DNA from: Ustilago trichophora | Taxonomy: Eukaryota > Basidiomycota > Ustilaginomycetes > Ustilaginales > Ustilaginaceae | Length of the DNA stretch: 64,000 nucleotides | Direction: 5' to 3' | NCBI GenBank assembly: GCA_900323505.1 | Contig: OOIN01000001.1 | Location: 1-64,000 of the forward strand | Part shown: in pieces, positions 40,074-50,351 of the stretch | Numbering within the stretch: the first letter of the stretch is position 1 | How the letters are laid out: every line of letters starts with the position of its first letter | The notes under the pieces: generated by a model | Databases searched by the model: none | What the model saw: the letters and a program-made list of their open reading frames with translations, nothing else | What the model was told of the DNA's origin: nothing | Program-made: the position numbers and the translations under genes

Positions 40074-40517
40074 CGTGGCGCAGGTTCGTGAGAAGTCGTA
40101 TTTTGCACACCAGCAGCGGGGAACGGATCGAGAGCTGGAGGCTGAATGGTTCACTACGTAGCGCAAAAGGTGATGTGGGAGTCAAACAACCAGAAGCGAC
40201 CACGACGACGGAAGGTAGGGATTGGAGATAGAAGTGGGGGACCCGGAACTCGGAAAGCTTACAAAAGACACAAAACGCACAGGCGGCTCGCGGCCACAAT
40301 AATGCTGCGTTCGGGAAATTTTGGGATCCTCCTCCTCCATCTCCACTTTGACCACTTTGCACCCACCCTTCTCTTCACTCCATTCAACACAGCACATCTC
40401 TCCATCATCCCCTATCAAAAACAGTATCTGGTACACCCGACCTATCGCACGAACCTCACGCTTGAAGAATCAACATCAGACGGTCACACAAGGGACAAAT
40501 ACACAGATACGGTCATC
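40074..40517. promoter_or_regulatory. Divergent promoter region (RhaM-like / COX20)
   Basis: About 440 bp between divergent starts; nothing further recognised. Confidence 0.4.
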
Positions 40518-41048
40518 ATGTCGAGGTTACATGAACCAACACAGGCCCAATTGATAGGTGATAGTGGCGAAAGTGGATCTGGGGCCAGTGGGACAAAGGT
40601 AAGTACCCCCTCTTTTACTCATCTTGATACTTGTCGGCAGCTTTATTGACACCCTTTCGCTCTACGCACCTCTTACATTGTGGCGTAGGCGGAAGCAACG
40701 AAGCTCAGAGCGGCGCTATCCTCGATCGACCCGGTCAAAGATTTCACCCGCATCGGAAGCATGCCCTGTGCTCGAGGATCTTTACTCATGGGAATGGCCA
40801 CTGCTGCCGGCGTCATCGGAATCAGCCTTGTCGCAGGGCGCGGGTTGCGGAGAGGCTTGAATTGGGGCGTGGGTAGCTTTTGCTTTGTCAGTTTGGCCAG
40901 CTTCGAAACGTGCAGGAGGAATATCAAGGCTGAACAGATGAGGATGAAGACGGTCATCGAGAGCTACAAGAAGAGTGGCAGACAGGCCAGCTTGACATCG
41001 CTAGCACAGTCGGAGCAGCAGGGGCAGACGCAAGCCGGAACAGCATAG
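40518..41048 (+). CDS. COX20: Cox20-like cytochrome c oxidase assembly protein
   Basis: Two exons: 40518-40598 and 40689-41048, joined over a 90-nt phase-0 intron (GTAAGT...GCGTAG); product 146 aa. After a Gly/Ser-rich start (MSRLHEPTQAQLIGDSGESG) the protein has IGSMPCARGSLLMGMATAAG, two membrane segments flanking LRRGLNWGVGSFCFVSLASF, then ETCRRNIKAEQMRMK. The CAR-x-S-L-L and NWxVGxFxxVSLxSxExCR motifs are those of Cox20 (DUF3767), an inner-membrane chaperone that binds newly made Cox2 and assists its maturation. Adds to the respiratory assembly genes of this window. Convergent with the TPR gene. Confidence 0.9.
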
Positions 41049-41303
41049 TAGTCCTAAGTACGCCAGTATGTGGCGGCGAAATCTATCAAAACAGTTGTTG
41101 GTCAACCGAGCCGAGTTTGTAGCGGCATCTCTGATCGCGTCTTACTATCATGAATGTACTTGTACCTTTGGACTCTCACAACAATCACAAACACACATCT
41201 CCCTCAATCTTACTCTCTCAGACATACTCTCCGCAACGCAAAAAAGTTGCTACGATTGCGGCTTCCATCTGTATGTCTCATTGCAAGATAGTTGACACAA
41301 GGA

Positions 41304-42056
41304 CTACGCCGATTCTCCACTGCTCTTCTTCTTGGCTGCTTCCTCCTCCTGTTGCTGTTGCTCCTGGACGGCAAATTTGGCAGCGAGCAACTTTGCTGAG
41401 CAGTTTCGGATGTTCTGTTCCGCCCTCTGGATGCCGCCCTCCAATGCCCTCTTGTACGCCGTCAGAGCATCCTCCAGCTGCTCACATGCCTCCAGCACCG
41501 CCGCGAGGTTGTATTGAATCTCTGGATCTTCCGGTGTGATCTTTGCTGCTGTCTTGAGATGGCTCACTGCGAGATCTGGCCTACTCGGCTTGCTGAGCAC
41601 ATACGCGCTGGCCAGATTTGTGTGGGCGTCGGCGGACTCGGGAGCGAGCTCGAGCGACTCATTCCACGCCTCGATTGCGGCAGCCAGATCCCGATCGTGG
41701 TAAAGGCAGACACCGAGGTTGAAGAGAGCAGACGAGTTGCGCTTGATCTCCAAACTGCGTTGGTAGGATGCTTTGGCAGAGACGAGATCGCCAGCTTCGA
41801 GATGAGTCGTGCCTTCTTCGAGAAAGCGCTGCGATTCTTCGTCGGCGGGATCGAGAGAGGTTGATGTGGGGGTGGTGGATGTTGCGTATGCGCGGCGGGT
41901 GGGGGAGGTGGTGGTTGTGATGCGGTTGGTGGTGATGCGAAGGACAGCGGTGCGGGTGGGTGCGGCAGTAAGGGTGGAGCGCAGGCTCGAGGTAGAGAGT
42001 GTGCGCGCTGCTTGGCGCAGAGAGGCAGTTGCGGCTCTAGATGATGAGGCAAACAT
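41304..42056 (-). CDS. Predicted mitochondrial TPR protein, 250 aa
   Basis: The first ~60 residues (MFASSSRAATASLRQAARTL...) are rich in Ala, Ser, Thr and Arg with no acids, a good mitochondrial presequence. Then at least three tetratricopeptide repeats: FLEEGTTHLEAGDLVSAKAS (about 80), LFNLGVCLYHDRDLAAAIEA (about 113) and AHTNLASAYVLSKPSRPDLA (about 147), plus QYNLAAVLEACEQLEDALTA (about 185), and a Gln/Glu/Lys-rich coiled tail. TPRs bind peptide partners; the partner is unknown. I do not recognise an orthologue. Single exon; divergent from the RRG7-like gene across about 310 bp. Confidence 0.78.
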   Translation of the reverse strand: MFASSSRAATASLRQAARTLSTSSLRSTLTAAPTRTAVLRITTNRITTTTSPTRRAYATSTTPTSTSLDPADEESQRFLEEGTTHLEAGDLVSAKASYQRSLEIKRNSSALFNLGVCLYHDRDLAAAIEAWNESLELAPESADAHTNLASAYVLSKPSRPDLAVSHLKTAAKITPEDPEIQYNLAAVLEACEQLEDALTAYKRALEGGIQRAEQNIRNCSAKLLAAKFAVQEQQQQEEEAAKKKSSGESA

Positions 42057-42366
42057 GACTACGAAAGGTGTTGAGCAGCTTGTGTGATGGTGTGGTGAGG
42101 GTCAAGAAGGTGCAAGTCTCAGGTCGAAAGATCAAAGAAAGCGTCCAAGTAGCTGTTCGGCGCCTTTTGCATTTCTTCTCAAAATGTAGACTCGGCCGGA
42201 TGCGTGCCTCCTACGAGACCACATTCACAGATTGAACCCTTTCCTTCCTCCACTCCCACCTTCCAACTTACTCGAAACGACAAGTTCGACACTCACTCAC
42301 TACACATAGTCTCATCACCGAGACAGCGACTGTCTAGCTGTGGTCATTTGTGGTGTCATACATAGC

Positions 42367-43281
42367 ATGGCATGTACCCACAGATGGCTGACACTCAGCG
42401 CCTTGTCCAGGACCGCTAGGGTGCCGCTGTCACGCTTCAACTCTCCGCCTTGCACCTTCCGCTTTGACCCTCGAGCCACATTTCGATCCATACATGCCTC
42501 GGCACAGCATCGCAGAGCTTCATCCTCATCGACATCATCACGCACTAGCACTCGTCCTCGCTCTTCTTCTCTTCCGACCCCGACCACGGTAGCACCAGCC
42601 ACAGAAGCGGAGAGCTCTGTAGCCAGGGGCACACGTTACGAACACCTCTGTCGCGCCGTTCTCCACCACATCTTTGGCATGGAACTGGAGCGAACTGGCG
42701 GCGCAGGAGACCGGGGGATAGACCTACGCGGCTGGTGGACGCCTCCTCTGTCCCTCACAGCGAACGGTCAAAAAAGCTCAAAGGGCAGGATACGCATCGT
42801 CGCCCAGTGCAAGTGTCAAGATGAAGGAGGTAAAAAGATGGGTCCGGTGCTGATTAGAGAGATGGAAGGTGTTGTTTTTCGTGGATCGTCCCCCACTCCC
42901 AGGTCTGCAACTGTAGCGCTGGACAAGCTAGAGGCTGAAGAGCAGGAAGAGAGCGCACCACTGGCAGGGATCATCCTCTCGAGCTCGGGCTTTAGCAAGC
43001 AAGCATTGCTTGAGGTGCGGTCGAGCAGTGTGCCTCTTGCGGCTATGCATGTGCTTGCGCAGCCGCCAGGCGGGGCTGATGATGAACTTGATCCATCAGA
43101 GCTGGTTGAACGATGTGTATCAGTTGTATGGAACGATCGATTTGGGTCGCCAACACGCGGCCTGCTGGAAGGCGGTATGGAAGTTCGCTGGGTCAGATCG
43201 TTGTCAGCTGGCGTTGGTAGCGGTGATACGCTGGCGCTGGGGAGGCCGGTCATTTATCGGGCCGGCAAATTACTCAAATGA
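42367..43281 (+). CDS. RRG7: Rrg7-like protein (mitochondrial, restriction-endonuclease-like fold)
   Basis: The first ATG is at 42367; the frame opens earlier only with a GTG. Product 304 aa. The N-terminus is Arg/Ser/Thr-rich with repeated basic residues (presequence to about 90). The body has RGTRYEHLCRAVLHHIFGME, ERTGGAGDRGIDLRGWW and RIVAQCKCQ: an E-x..-GDRGIDLRG-x..-QCK pattern, matching the E...(G)D...QxK active-site layout of restriction-endonuclease-like (Mrr-type) folds found in Rrg7. In yeast RRG7 is needed for respiratory growth and mtDNA maintenance. All expected catalytic positions (E, D, C-K in QCKCQ) are present, so nuclease activity is plausible but not shown. Confidence 0.85.
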   Translation: MACTHRWLTLSALSRTARVPLSRFNSPPCTFRFDPRATFRSIHASAQHRRASSSSTSSRTSTRPRSSSLPTPTTVAPATEAESSVARGTRYEHLCRAVLHHIFGMELERTGGAGDRGIDLRGWWTPPLSLTANGQKSSKGRIRIVAQCKCQDEGGKKMGPVLIREMEGVVFRGSSPTPRSATVALDKLEAEEQEESAPLAGIILSSSGFSKQALLEVRSSSVPLAAMHVLAQPPGGADDELDPSELVERCVSVVWNDRFGSPTRGLLEGGMEVRWVRSLSAGVGSGDTLALGRPVIYRAGKLLK

Positions 43282-43999
43282 TCCCTACACGAGGGCGCCA
43301 TTCGCACATGAGACCAAGCTCACCAGGAACAAACAAATTTCATGACTAGCCAGCGCTTCACGCAAGCTCCCCAGCGTCGATCATCGCAAGTCGTTGCATC
43401 GGCTTTGCACCGACAACGTGGCACTTGGAAAGGTGTCAAGAGGAGGAGGACCGATTGTCTTGCCGAGCAAAGTGTCTACTTTCCCGAAATACACAGCCGT
43501 ATACCCCGATCGGAATACATGGCCTTTCGGCGTGCTTTGCACCTCATCAAAGCCGATGCAGAATTGCACATATCTTGAGATTTATGTCTTTGCATACCCG
43601 GCTTGTTCTTGAGCATCGCAAACATGATTCTGCGGAGGATTGTGTGTTGTGTAGGTGCTGTCAGCTTATTAAAAAAATAGATAGCCGCCGTCTATGGTTG
43701 TTTGAAAGAGAAATTCTGCTGGATCCGAAGAAGGATTCCGAACCAGGAGGCTTGACTTTACCCGACGACGCCAAAAGCCGCAGGAGTTGGAGTTCGCACG
43801 TCATCCGAATCGATTTTTCCCGCACCAAACACGGTTCGAGCATCACAGCGGAAATACGAGAGTGAGATAGAGCAGCCGGGGATCGAAATCTATAGCCGTG
43901 CACTCGACACCGAACGCCGTCTTCCAAACACCACTCTGCCAATTCAAGGCGTTAGCAGCATGACTCCGTTACAGCAACCATATATCCTAGCAACTCTTC
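43282..43999. other. Intergenic, promoter of the OYE gene
   Basis: About 720 bp; no gene recognised. A minus-strand tRNA-like stretch near 43870-43960 was examined and rejected. Confidence 0.45.
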
Positions 44000-45478
44000 A
44001 TGCGACTACATAGACCCCCTTCTCGTCTGTCTCAACTTTTCCGGATCCCATCATCTTCTTTCAAAGTTCATCTGCAAGTACGACCGATTATGACCTCAAA
44101 CGGATCCTCGAACCCTCACTCGGACATGGAGACATCGCGCTTCGTGTCCGGTCTGACCTCGCCCTTGGTCGACTCGATCGCCGCACTCAAGATCGACAAC
44201 TTTGTCCCTACGCGCGATGGCCATCCACCTCCCGGCTCTGTTCCCGACTCGATCTTGCCCGAGGGAGTCGAGAAGCCCGCGCTGTTCAAGACGATCACTT
44301 TGCCCTTTGCCAAGCCCGAGTCTTCGGGTCGAATGACGTTCAAGAACCGCGTCATCGTCAGCCCCATGTGCCAATACTCGGCCAAGGACGGCTTCCCGAC
44401 CCCGTACCATATCGCCCATCTCGGTTCGTTCGCCCTGCACGGCGTGGGAAACATTATGGTTGAGGCGTCGGGTGTAACCCCTGAAGGCAGGATCACTCCC
44501 CAGGATTTAGGTATCTGGTCCGAGGCTCATCGAGACGCACACAAGGCGCTCGTGTCTGTGCTCAAGTCTTTTGCTGATGGTCTTGGTGTCGGTGTTCAGC
44601 TGGCCCATGCCGGCCGCAAGGCCTCTGACTGGTCCCCCTTCTATCGTGGGGAGAAGAAACAAGCCTATGCAACCCGCGAAGATGGCGGATGGCCAGATGC
44701 CGTCGTTGCCCCCTCAGCCATCCCGTACAACGAGACCAGCATCACGCCCCGCGCTTTGACCACGGAGGAAGTGAAACAGCTCGAGGACAAATTCGTTCAG
44801 TCGGCACGTTGGGCCTTTGAAGCAGGATACGACTACGTCGAGCTTCACGGTGCCCACGGCTACCTGATGCACTCGTTCCTCTCGCCTCTTACCAACAAGC
44901 GCACTGACGAGTACGGAGGCAGTCTTGAGAACCGTGCTCGATTCATGGTCAACGTGGCACGCCGAATTCGCTCCGAGTTCCCCAACAAGGGTCTGTGGGT
45001 GCGCGTCAGCTCCACCGACTGGGCCGACCAAGCGGGTCAGGGCGACTCGTGGACCGTGGACCAAACTGTGCAGCTCTCAAAGTGGCTGCACGAGGCCAAG
45101 GTGGACCTGATCGATGTCAGCTCTGGTGGTTTGGTCCCGTTCCAAAAGATCACTGTCGGTGCCGGATATCAGCTCTTCGGAGCAAAGGCGGTACGCGACG
45201 CACTGATCCAGATCGAGCCCGAGGAGAGCAAGAGGATGCTGGTCGGAGCTGTGGGAATGATGGAAGGCTCAAAAGACTCGCCCAACGGTCAGGATAGGTC
45301 GCAGGTGGGCCGGCTCGCGGAGGAGTCGATCCAGAAGGGTGACTGCGATGCCATTCTGCTCGCCCGTGGATTGATGTCCTACCCGAGTTGGACGGAGGAC
45401 GCTTCTGTCGCGTTGACAGGTACGAGGGCCGCTGGTAACCCGCAGTACCATCGCGTGCACCCCGCCAAGAAGGCATAG
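44000..45478 (+). CDS. NADH:flavin oxidoreductase / Old Yellow Enzyme (YqjM-like), 492 aa
   Basis: FMN-dependent ene-reductase that uses NAD(P)H to reduce activated C=C bonds or quinones. TIM-barrel motifs in order: FKNRVIVSPMCQYSAKDGFP (FMN binding, Cys and Tyr of the YqjM-type 'thermophilic-like' class), GNIMVEASGVTPEGRITPQD, GVQLAHAGRKASDW (HAGR), AGYDYVELHGAHGYLMHSFL (HGAHGYLxxxFLSP), then NKRTDEYGGSLENRARFM and the C-terminal LLARGLMSYPSW phosphate site. The 110-residue N-terminal extension (TIM barrel starts at about 95) is longer than bacterial YqjM; an alternative ATG is at 44090 (MTSNGSSNPH). The basic first 30 residues could be a mitochondrial leader. Physiological substrate unknown. 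Single exon. Confidence 0.92.
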   Translation: MRLHRPPSRLSQLFRIPSSSFKVHLQVRPIMTSNGSSNPHSDMETSRFVSGLTSPLVDSIAALKIDNFVPTRDGHPPPGSVPDSILPEGVEKPALFKTITLPFAKPESSGRMTFKNRVIVSPMCQYSAKDGFPTPYHIAHLGSFALHGVGNIMVEASGVTPEGRITPQDLGIWSEAHRDAHKALVSVLKSFADGLGVGVQLAHAGRKASDWSPFYRGEKKQAYATREDGGWPDAVVAPSAIPYNETSITPRALTTEEVKQLEDKFVQSARWAFEAGYDYVELHGAHGYLMHSFLSPLTNKRTDEYGGSLENRARFMVNVARRIRSEFPNKGLWVRVSSTDWADQAGQGDSWTVDQTVQLSKWLHEAKVDLIDVSSGGLVPFQKITVGAGYQLFGAKAVRDALIQIEPEESKRMLVGAVGMMEGSKDSPNGQDRSQVGRLAEESIQKGDCDAILLARGLMSYPSWTEDASVALTGTRAAGNPQYHRVHPAKKA

Positions 45479-45638
45479 GAGGTTCTGCTCAAGAGACTCA
45501 TTGTTTCAGTTTCCTATCGACAGCGTGATGTTCATAGATTGCCAGTGTTCTTTCACTGTAGCATTTTTGAGATGTGATATTTTTTCCCGAATCCTTCCAA
45601 CGGAGAGGTACATGATTTCTACTGGGAGACAGAATGCT

Positions 45639-46791
45639 TTAGAGCTTGTGCTTGCCTTTGGGAGGGAATTGTGGGTCAGCGCGGATGCGCACCACCGCCT
45701 TGCCCCACGTCTTTCGGTCAGCCAAATCCTTGAGGCCTTGGGGCACGCTGTCCAGGCCTTCGTAAATGTGCTCAAAGACAGTGGGGACGATCTGCTTGGT
45801 CTTGAACATGTGGAGCAGAGCCTCCCAGGTCTCGCCGATCTTGTCAGGTTCGTTGCGGACGTAGGCACCCCAGTGGACACCGGTAACGGCGACGTTTTTG
45901 AGAAGAATCAGGTTGGCGGGGATCTTCTCAATCGTGCCGGCAGCGAAACCGACGACGATGATGCGGCCATTCCAAGCAATAACCTTGAGAGACGGGACAA
46001 TCATACCGACGGGGTCATAAACTACGTCGACGCCGTGACCGTCGGTGATTTCTGCGAGGTGGGAGCCGAAGAAACAGAGAGAGAGCATGGGGTGAGTACA
46101 CGAAACCATTAGGACTATACATTTGGAGGAAAGCGGAGGGCGCGTGTGATGTTTGGTACTTACTCTTAACTTGAGCCTGCCAGTCCTTGTCACGGTAGTT
46201 GACCGCATAATCAGCGCCACCGATCTCCTTGCACACTCTGAGCTTGTCATCCGACCCAGCAGTTGCGATGACATTGGCACCCATCGCCTTGGCGATCTGA
46301 ATAGCGCAGATGCCGACACCTCCAGCACCAGCATGTACGAGCACCCACTCTCCCTCCTGGACGTCGGCCCTGAACTTGAGCGCGGCATAACTGGTAGGCC
46401 ATGTAACAAACAAGCCAGCGGCCTGCTCGAGAGTGATACCCTCGGGGACTTCCATCAGCTGCCAATAGTCGGCCTTTGTCTTTTCGCCGTATGCTCCCTG
46501 GGCAGCGCCAAAGACGCGGGTCTTGCCGGGGATGAAATCGCAGCCCTCGGGGATGGGAGAGTCCTTGGAAATGATTCCGGCCATCTCTACACCGGGCACG
46601 TAGGGGTGAGGAGTCTTGACCTGGTACTTGCCCTGAACAGCGAGGATGTCGAAGAAGTTGAATGCGGCAGAGTGGACGTCGACGAGGACTTCGTTGGAGC
46701 CGGGAGCGGCTTTGGGCTCCGGTACATCGTTGGCCAGGGTCGATGGGAGCTCAGACGGAGCAATGTCTTTGTGCAGATAGAAGGCCCTCAT
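45639..46791 (-). CDS. MDR-family quinone-type oxidoreductase (zeta-crystallin-like), 346 aa
   Basis: Two exons: 46791-46164 and 46051-45639, joined over a 112-nt phase-1 intron (GTAAGT...CGCAG). N-terminal GroES-like domain (MRAFYLHKDIAPSE; PYVPGVEMAGIISKDS) and a Rossmann domain with VLVHAGAGGVGICAIQIAKA (AxxGxxG nucleotide site) and GRIIVVGFAAGTIEKIP; the splice joins WQAQVK-ITDGHGVDVVYDPVG. No zinc-binding Cys or His set of alcohol dehydrogenases is present. NADPH-dependent quinone or enone reduction is expected. It shares a 478-bp divergent promoter region with the siderophore-type acyltransferase gene. Homologues act in enone detoxification; a role in the partner's pathway is not shown. 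Confidence 0.9.
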
Positions 46792-47269
46792 TTCCGATCG
46801 AGTTGGAGGAGAGATGGGAGCGAGAGGGAGTGGTGATGATGGTGATGGCGATGGCTATGGCGATGGTGATGGTAGCAGTAAACCATAGAAGACGAGCCAA
46901 GTGTGGGGTTGCAACTGCGAAGAACAAGCAGAGCGAGCACCCCACATTCACAGCCGGCTCACCGGTTCAGATCTCGGTCTCCGGCTTCTAATCCTCGCTC
47001 GCCCATTTTCCGGCTAAAAAGGTGTAAGATTGAACCGTGCTTTTCAGGTGAGTGTTCTCGGCCGTGATGTTGCGATGCGATGTGATTTGGCAGTGTGGAC
47101 CCTGAAGGTCGTGTGATCTGATAGTGAATTGTGATCTCGGGGCGAACAGATCGCGGAGAATTTAGTGAGAGTACAACAAGTCAGCTTCACCGTGTTTCGG
47201 TACCACATCCGTGTCTCCATTCTCTTGATCCTTCTACCACCGTTCAACACCTTCAAGCAACCTCAAACA
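46792..47269. promoter_or_regulatory. Divergent promoter region with GATGGC-type microsatellite
   Basis: Shared upstream region of the MDR reductase and acyltransferase genes. A microsatellite of GATGGT/GATGGC units lies at about 46830-46872. GATA cores are present (for example CTGATAGTG near 47120), of interest because iron regulators of the Urbs1 type bind GATA; single GATA cores are not decisive. Confidence 0.45.
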
Positions 47270-48616
47270 ATGTCGGCACTGGCTCATATCGCCTCACCAC
47301 ATACCAAGAAGGCGCCCGTGGTAGTTCAGCCAGCCAACTACCCATTCAGCCTCCCAGACGGGTCCAAGTTCACTATCGTCGTCTCTCACGAAAAGCCGTC
47401 GTCCGACAACGCCATAGTCGCTACCAGCGACGAACAAGGCCAGCGCGTCCGACACGTCATCAAGCTTTCCTCGCACAAGACGCATGACTGGATCGACACC
47501 GCGAACACCCTTGCTGTGACCTCGCCATGCCCTCCTTACCCAAACCCATCCGCTGAACCCGACACCAACAGCCTCGCGTTCCGCACGCAGCGATTCGCTG
47601 AATGCAGGCTGCAATCCCCGTTAGGCGCTCAAGAAAGTACAGAGCTAGAGACTACAACACAGAAGCTGTGGAACTGGGTCAATGTCGTGTTCGCGCTGTG
47701 GCCGCAGCAGGAACATGTGCTTTTGCGAACTGAGGGTCTGCCTCCGCAGGTTGTGACCTACTTGGTATCTTCCAAGCTGGCCATTCTGGACCCTTCTACT
47801 CCGCCATCGCTATCGGCTACCGGTGCAAAGACGCAGCTGGAGACTGCACGTTTGCTCGTCTCCCGTGCTGGATTCTGGCAGGGGTTCGGCTCGCCAACCC
47901 CCGGATTCGCGCCGTGGGTGCTTCCCCTCGCCGATGCTGCTACTGTGACGGCCTTGACCTCATCCAACGTGGAAACCGTCACCTCACCGCTGGCTTCCCC
48001 CTTCAAACCGCCTCCTTCAGCAGGACCGATCTACTCGCGCTTCATCGCGGGCCTCAACTCGCACCTGACCTTCCGAGTAGCCTCCTCGACCAACTCGAAG
48101 GATGTCGACCTCCTCACTGCATGGCACGCGACCGATCGAGTCAACGAAGGCTGGCGTCAGCGTCTGAGTCGAGAAGAGCAGCTTGCTGGCATGCAGTCTG
48201 GCGAAAAGAACCAGTACGCCATTGGACTCATCGGCGAATGGGACGGCGAGCCGTGGGGCTACGTCGAGATCTACTATTCGAAGCATTCCAATCTCAAAGA
48301 TTTCTACAATGCAGGCCAACACGATAGAGGCTTTCACGCGCTCGTCGGGGACGAACGGTTCCGAGGCCCTCACAGGGTCAGGTCTTGGATGGGAAGCGTG
48401 GTCCACCTCATGTACCTATTGGATCCCTCGACAAACCTATGCGTCTCGGAGCCCAGGTTGAGTAACACCAAGATGGTCCAGTACGAGATGATGGTGGGAG
48501 GAAATGTTGAGAAATTCATCGACTTCCCGCACAAGAGGGCCGCATTGGTTCAGTTTGGCAAAGAAAGGTTCTTCCAGTTGTGCCCGATGGGGCCGCTGCC
48601 CGAACATCTTGCGTGA
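47270..48616 (+). CDS. Siderophore-type N-acyltransferase (SidF/SidL/IucB-like GNAT), 448 aa
   Basis: Start at MSALAHIASPHTKKAPVVV; the frame upstream opens only with a GTG at 47165. The C-terminal half is an acyl-CoA N-acyltransferase of the IucB/AceI type: IYSRFIAGLNSHLTFRVASS, EWDGEPWGYVEIYYSKHSNL, DRGFHALVGDERFRGPHRVR and FIDFPHKRAALVQFGKERFF, collinear with fungal SidF/SidL and with Ustilago hydroxyornithine acylases. These attach an acyl group to N5-hydroxyornithine in ferrichrome or fusarinine synthesis. The N-terminal half is divergent, as in the fungal members. No ornithine monooxygenase or NRPS is in the window, so the pathway link is inference; a peroxisomal C-terminal signal is not seen (ends EHLA). 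Confidence 0.86.
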   Translation: MSALAHIASPHTKKAPVVVQPANYPFSLPDGSKFTIVVSHEKPSSDNAIVATSDEQGQRVRHVIKLSSHKTHDWIDTANTLAVTSPCPPYPNPSAEPDTNSLAFRTQRFAECRLQSPLGAQESTELETTTQKLWNWVNVVFALWPQQEHVLLRTEGLPPQVVTYLVSSKLAILDPSTPPSLSATGAKTQLETARLLVSRAGFWQGFGSPTPGFAPWVLPLADAATVTALTSSNVETVTSPLASPFKPPPSAGPIYSRFIAGLNSHLTFRVASSTNSKDVDLLTAWHATDRVNEGWRQRLSREEQLAGMQSGEKNQYAIGLIGEWDGEPWGYVEIYYSKHSNLKDFYNAGQHDRGFHALVGDERFRGPHRVRSWMGSVVHLMYLLDPSTNLCVSEPRLSNTKMVQYEMMVGGNVEKFIDFPHKRAALVQFGKERFFQLCPMGPLPEHLA

Positions 48617-50303
48617 TGATCGCAGATCAACCTGGTGATAGACCGTTGCTGGAAGGAAATGGCCTTTCAATGGCCAGGAGAATGGGAATTTTAGAGGAAC
48701 GAATACTTTGGTACATCTATTGCTGATCAACATTTATCTCGAATCCTGTCAGACGATTGGGAGCCAAACTTGTCGGCCAAATGATCTTGTTAGACCCGGC
48801 ACGACGATGTTGATAAGCTAGGCGGCTTCGCGTACGTGTTTGCCCATGCCGAAGCTCTTTAGGGTCTTCTTGTGGGACTCGGCTTCTTTTGTCCCTTCGA
48901 CCGCTTCCGCTTGAAAGCACTTGTACGGGCGAGCATTTTGGGTTTGTAAACTCGATACAACATGACATGACCCAGCATTGGCTATGGCGTCCGAATATAG
49001 ACGCCTCGAGCTGAGAATGATCAGATGTGTTGGGCGAATTGACCACGATTTGAGAGAGAAGCAGTCATGCGGCTATGTGAACGTGCCACATGGGAGCACC
49101 TAGTGAGTTCCCATGATAGAACGGAAGCGAGGCGTCAACATAGAAAGAAGCCAGGAATTATCTGTTCGCTTAGACAGCGGTGCTGCGGAGGCCGGACATC
49201 CATGGACGTTGTAAGGGACGGCTCTGCGGAAGATGGTGGCATGAATACGGTTGAGGGCAGGCATGGTCGGCGCATTCTGCTATGTTCGGATGCGAAGACA
49301 TTCAAAAGAGAGCAAGGCTGAACGTTTGCTTGCGAGCTCTTGAAGGAGAATAGGTTCGCTATCATCTACATTTGTTTCATGTTGAGGGCAGGGCAGAGGG
49401 TTGATGGAAGCTCGGCAAAACGCAGGATCCGTCACAGACTTTTACTGAATGACCACGTCGACTGAGATTGAAGCAACCAGCATTTGACACCGGTAAACTG
49501 GGCACACCCTCTAGCTTGCTGCACCCGAGGTACGAATCGGATGCAGCAAGCAAAAGCAGAAGGGAGGGCGGAGATAAAAAGCAGCTCTCGCTTGTACGCC
49601 AAAAAGGTTTGCATCCGGTTCCGAGAACGAGTCAGACGTCGGAAGAGCGTGACATGGGCAAAAACATGGGACGCCTACTCGACACGAGATGAATGCCATT
49701 CAGCGCCAGCTTTCTGGTCATATCGTAACGACGGTGTTCCTTGACTCTCTCTTACATATCATCGGTCCAGTGACGGCGTTCAGAATGATAGAGTGACGGC
49801 GGTCACGCAATCGAGCTATTTGCAGCCGTGGCGTCGAGAAGTCACATGCCAACGTCGACTGGCATTGGAAGCGAACATTGTTTGTGCTTCGGTACAGAGA
49901 AGGCAGAGCGTGTTGATTCTGGCATCGGCTACGGCCACGGCGATTTGGGCGCGGGTGATGGATTTGCTTGTGGTGCGAGAAAGAAAGAATGGCGTGTCTC
50001 GCATATCCATGATAATCCACGAAAAGGCGCCCTCTTCCGTGGACCACCCTTGTTTGAGCATTTCCATTTTTTGTGGCTGAGTCGTTCATCTGCGGGATAC
50101 TGTAGCAACCGCTCCGCATTGAATTCATCGAGAGCTGCAAAGCCAGGTAGTGGGTCTGATATCGCATACGTGATCCAATGCCATCAAAAGCCGCTCGCCG
50201 TATCTGCTGACTGCTGAATGTTGCGACTCCGGGAACACTTTTGGAGCATGACACTTGGTTTGCTTTTGGCTGTGACTCCGATCCGGATCCTCGGGGTAGC
50301 ATA

Positions 50304-50351
<48 letters not shown>

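Noticed and set aside
43868..43962. tRNA-like sequence on the minus strand (TTGGCAGAGTGG and TTTCGATCCCC)
   Set aside because: A-box is good, but the B-box lacks GG before TTCGA and neither the T stem nor the acceptor stem pairs.
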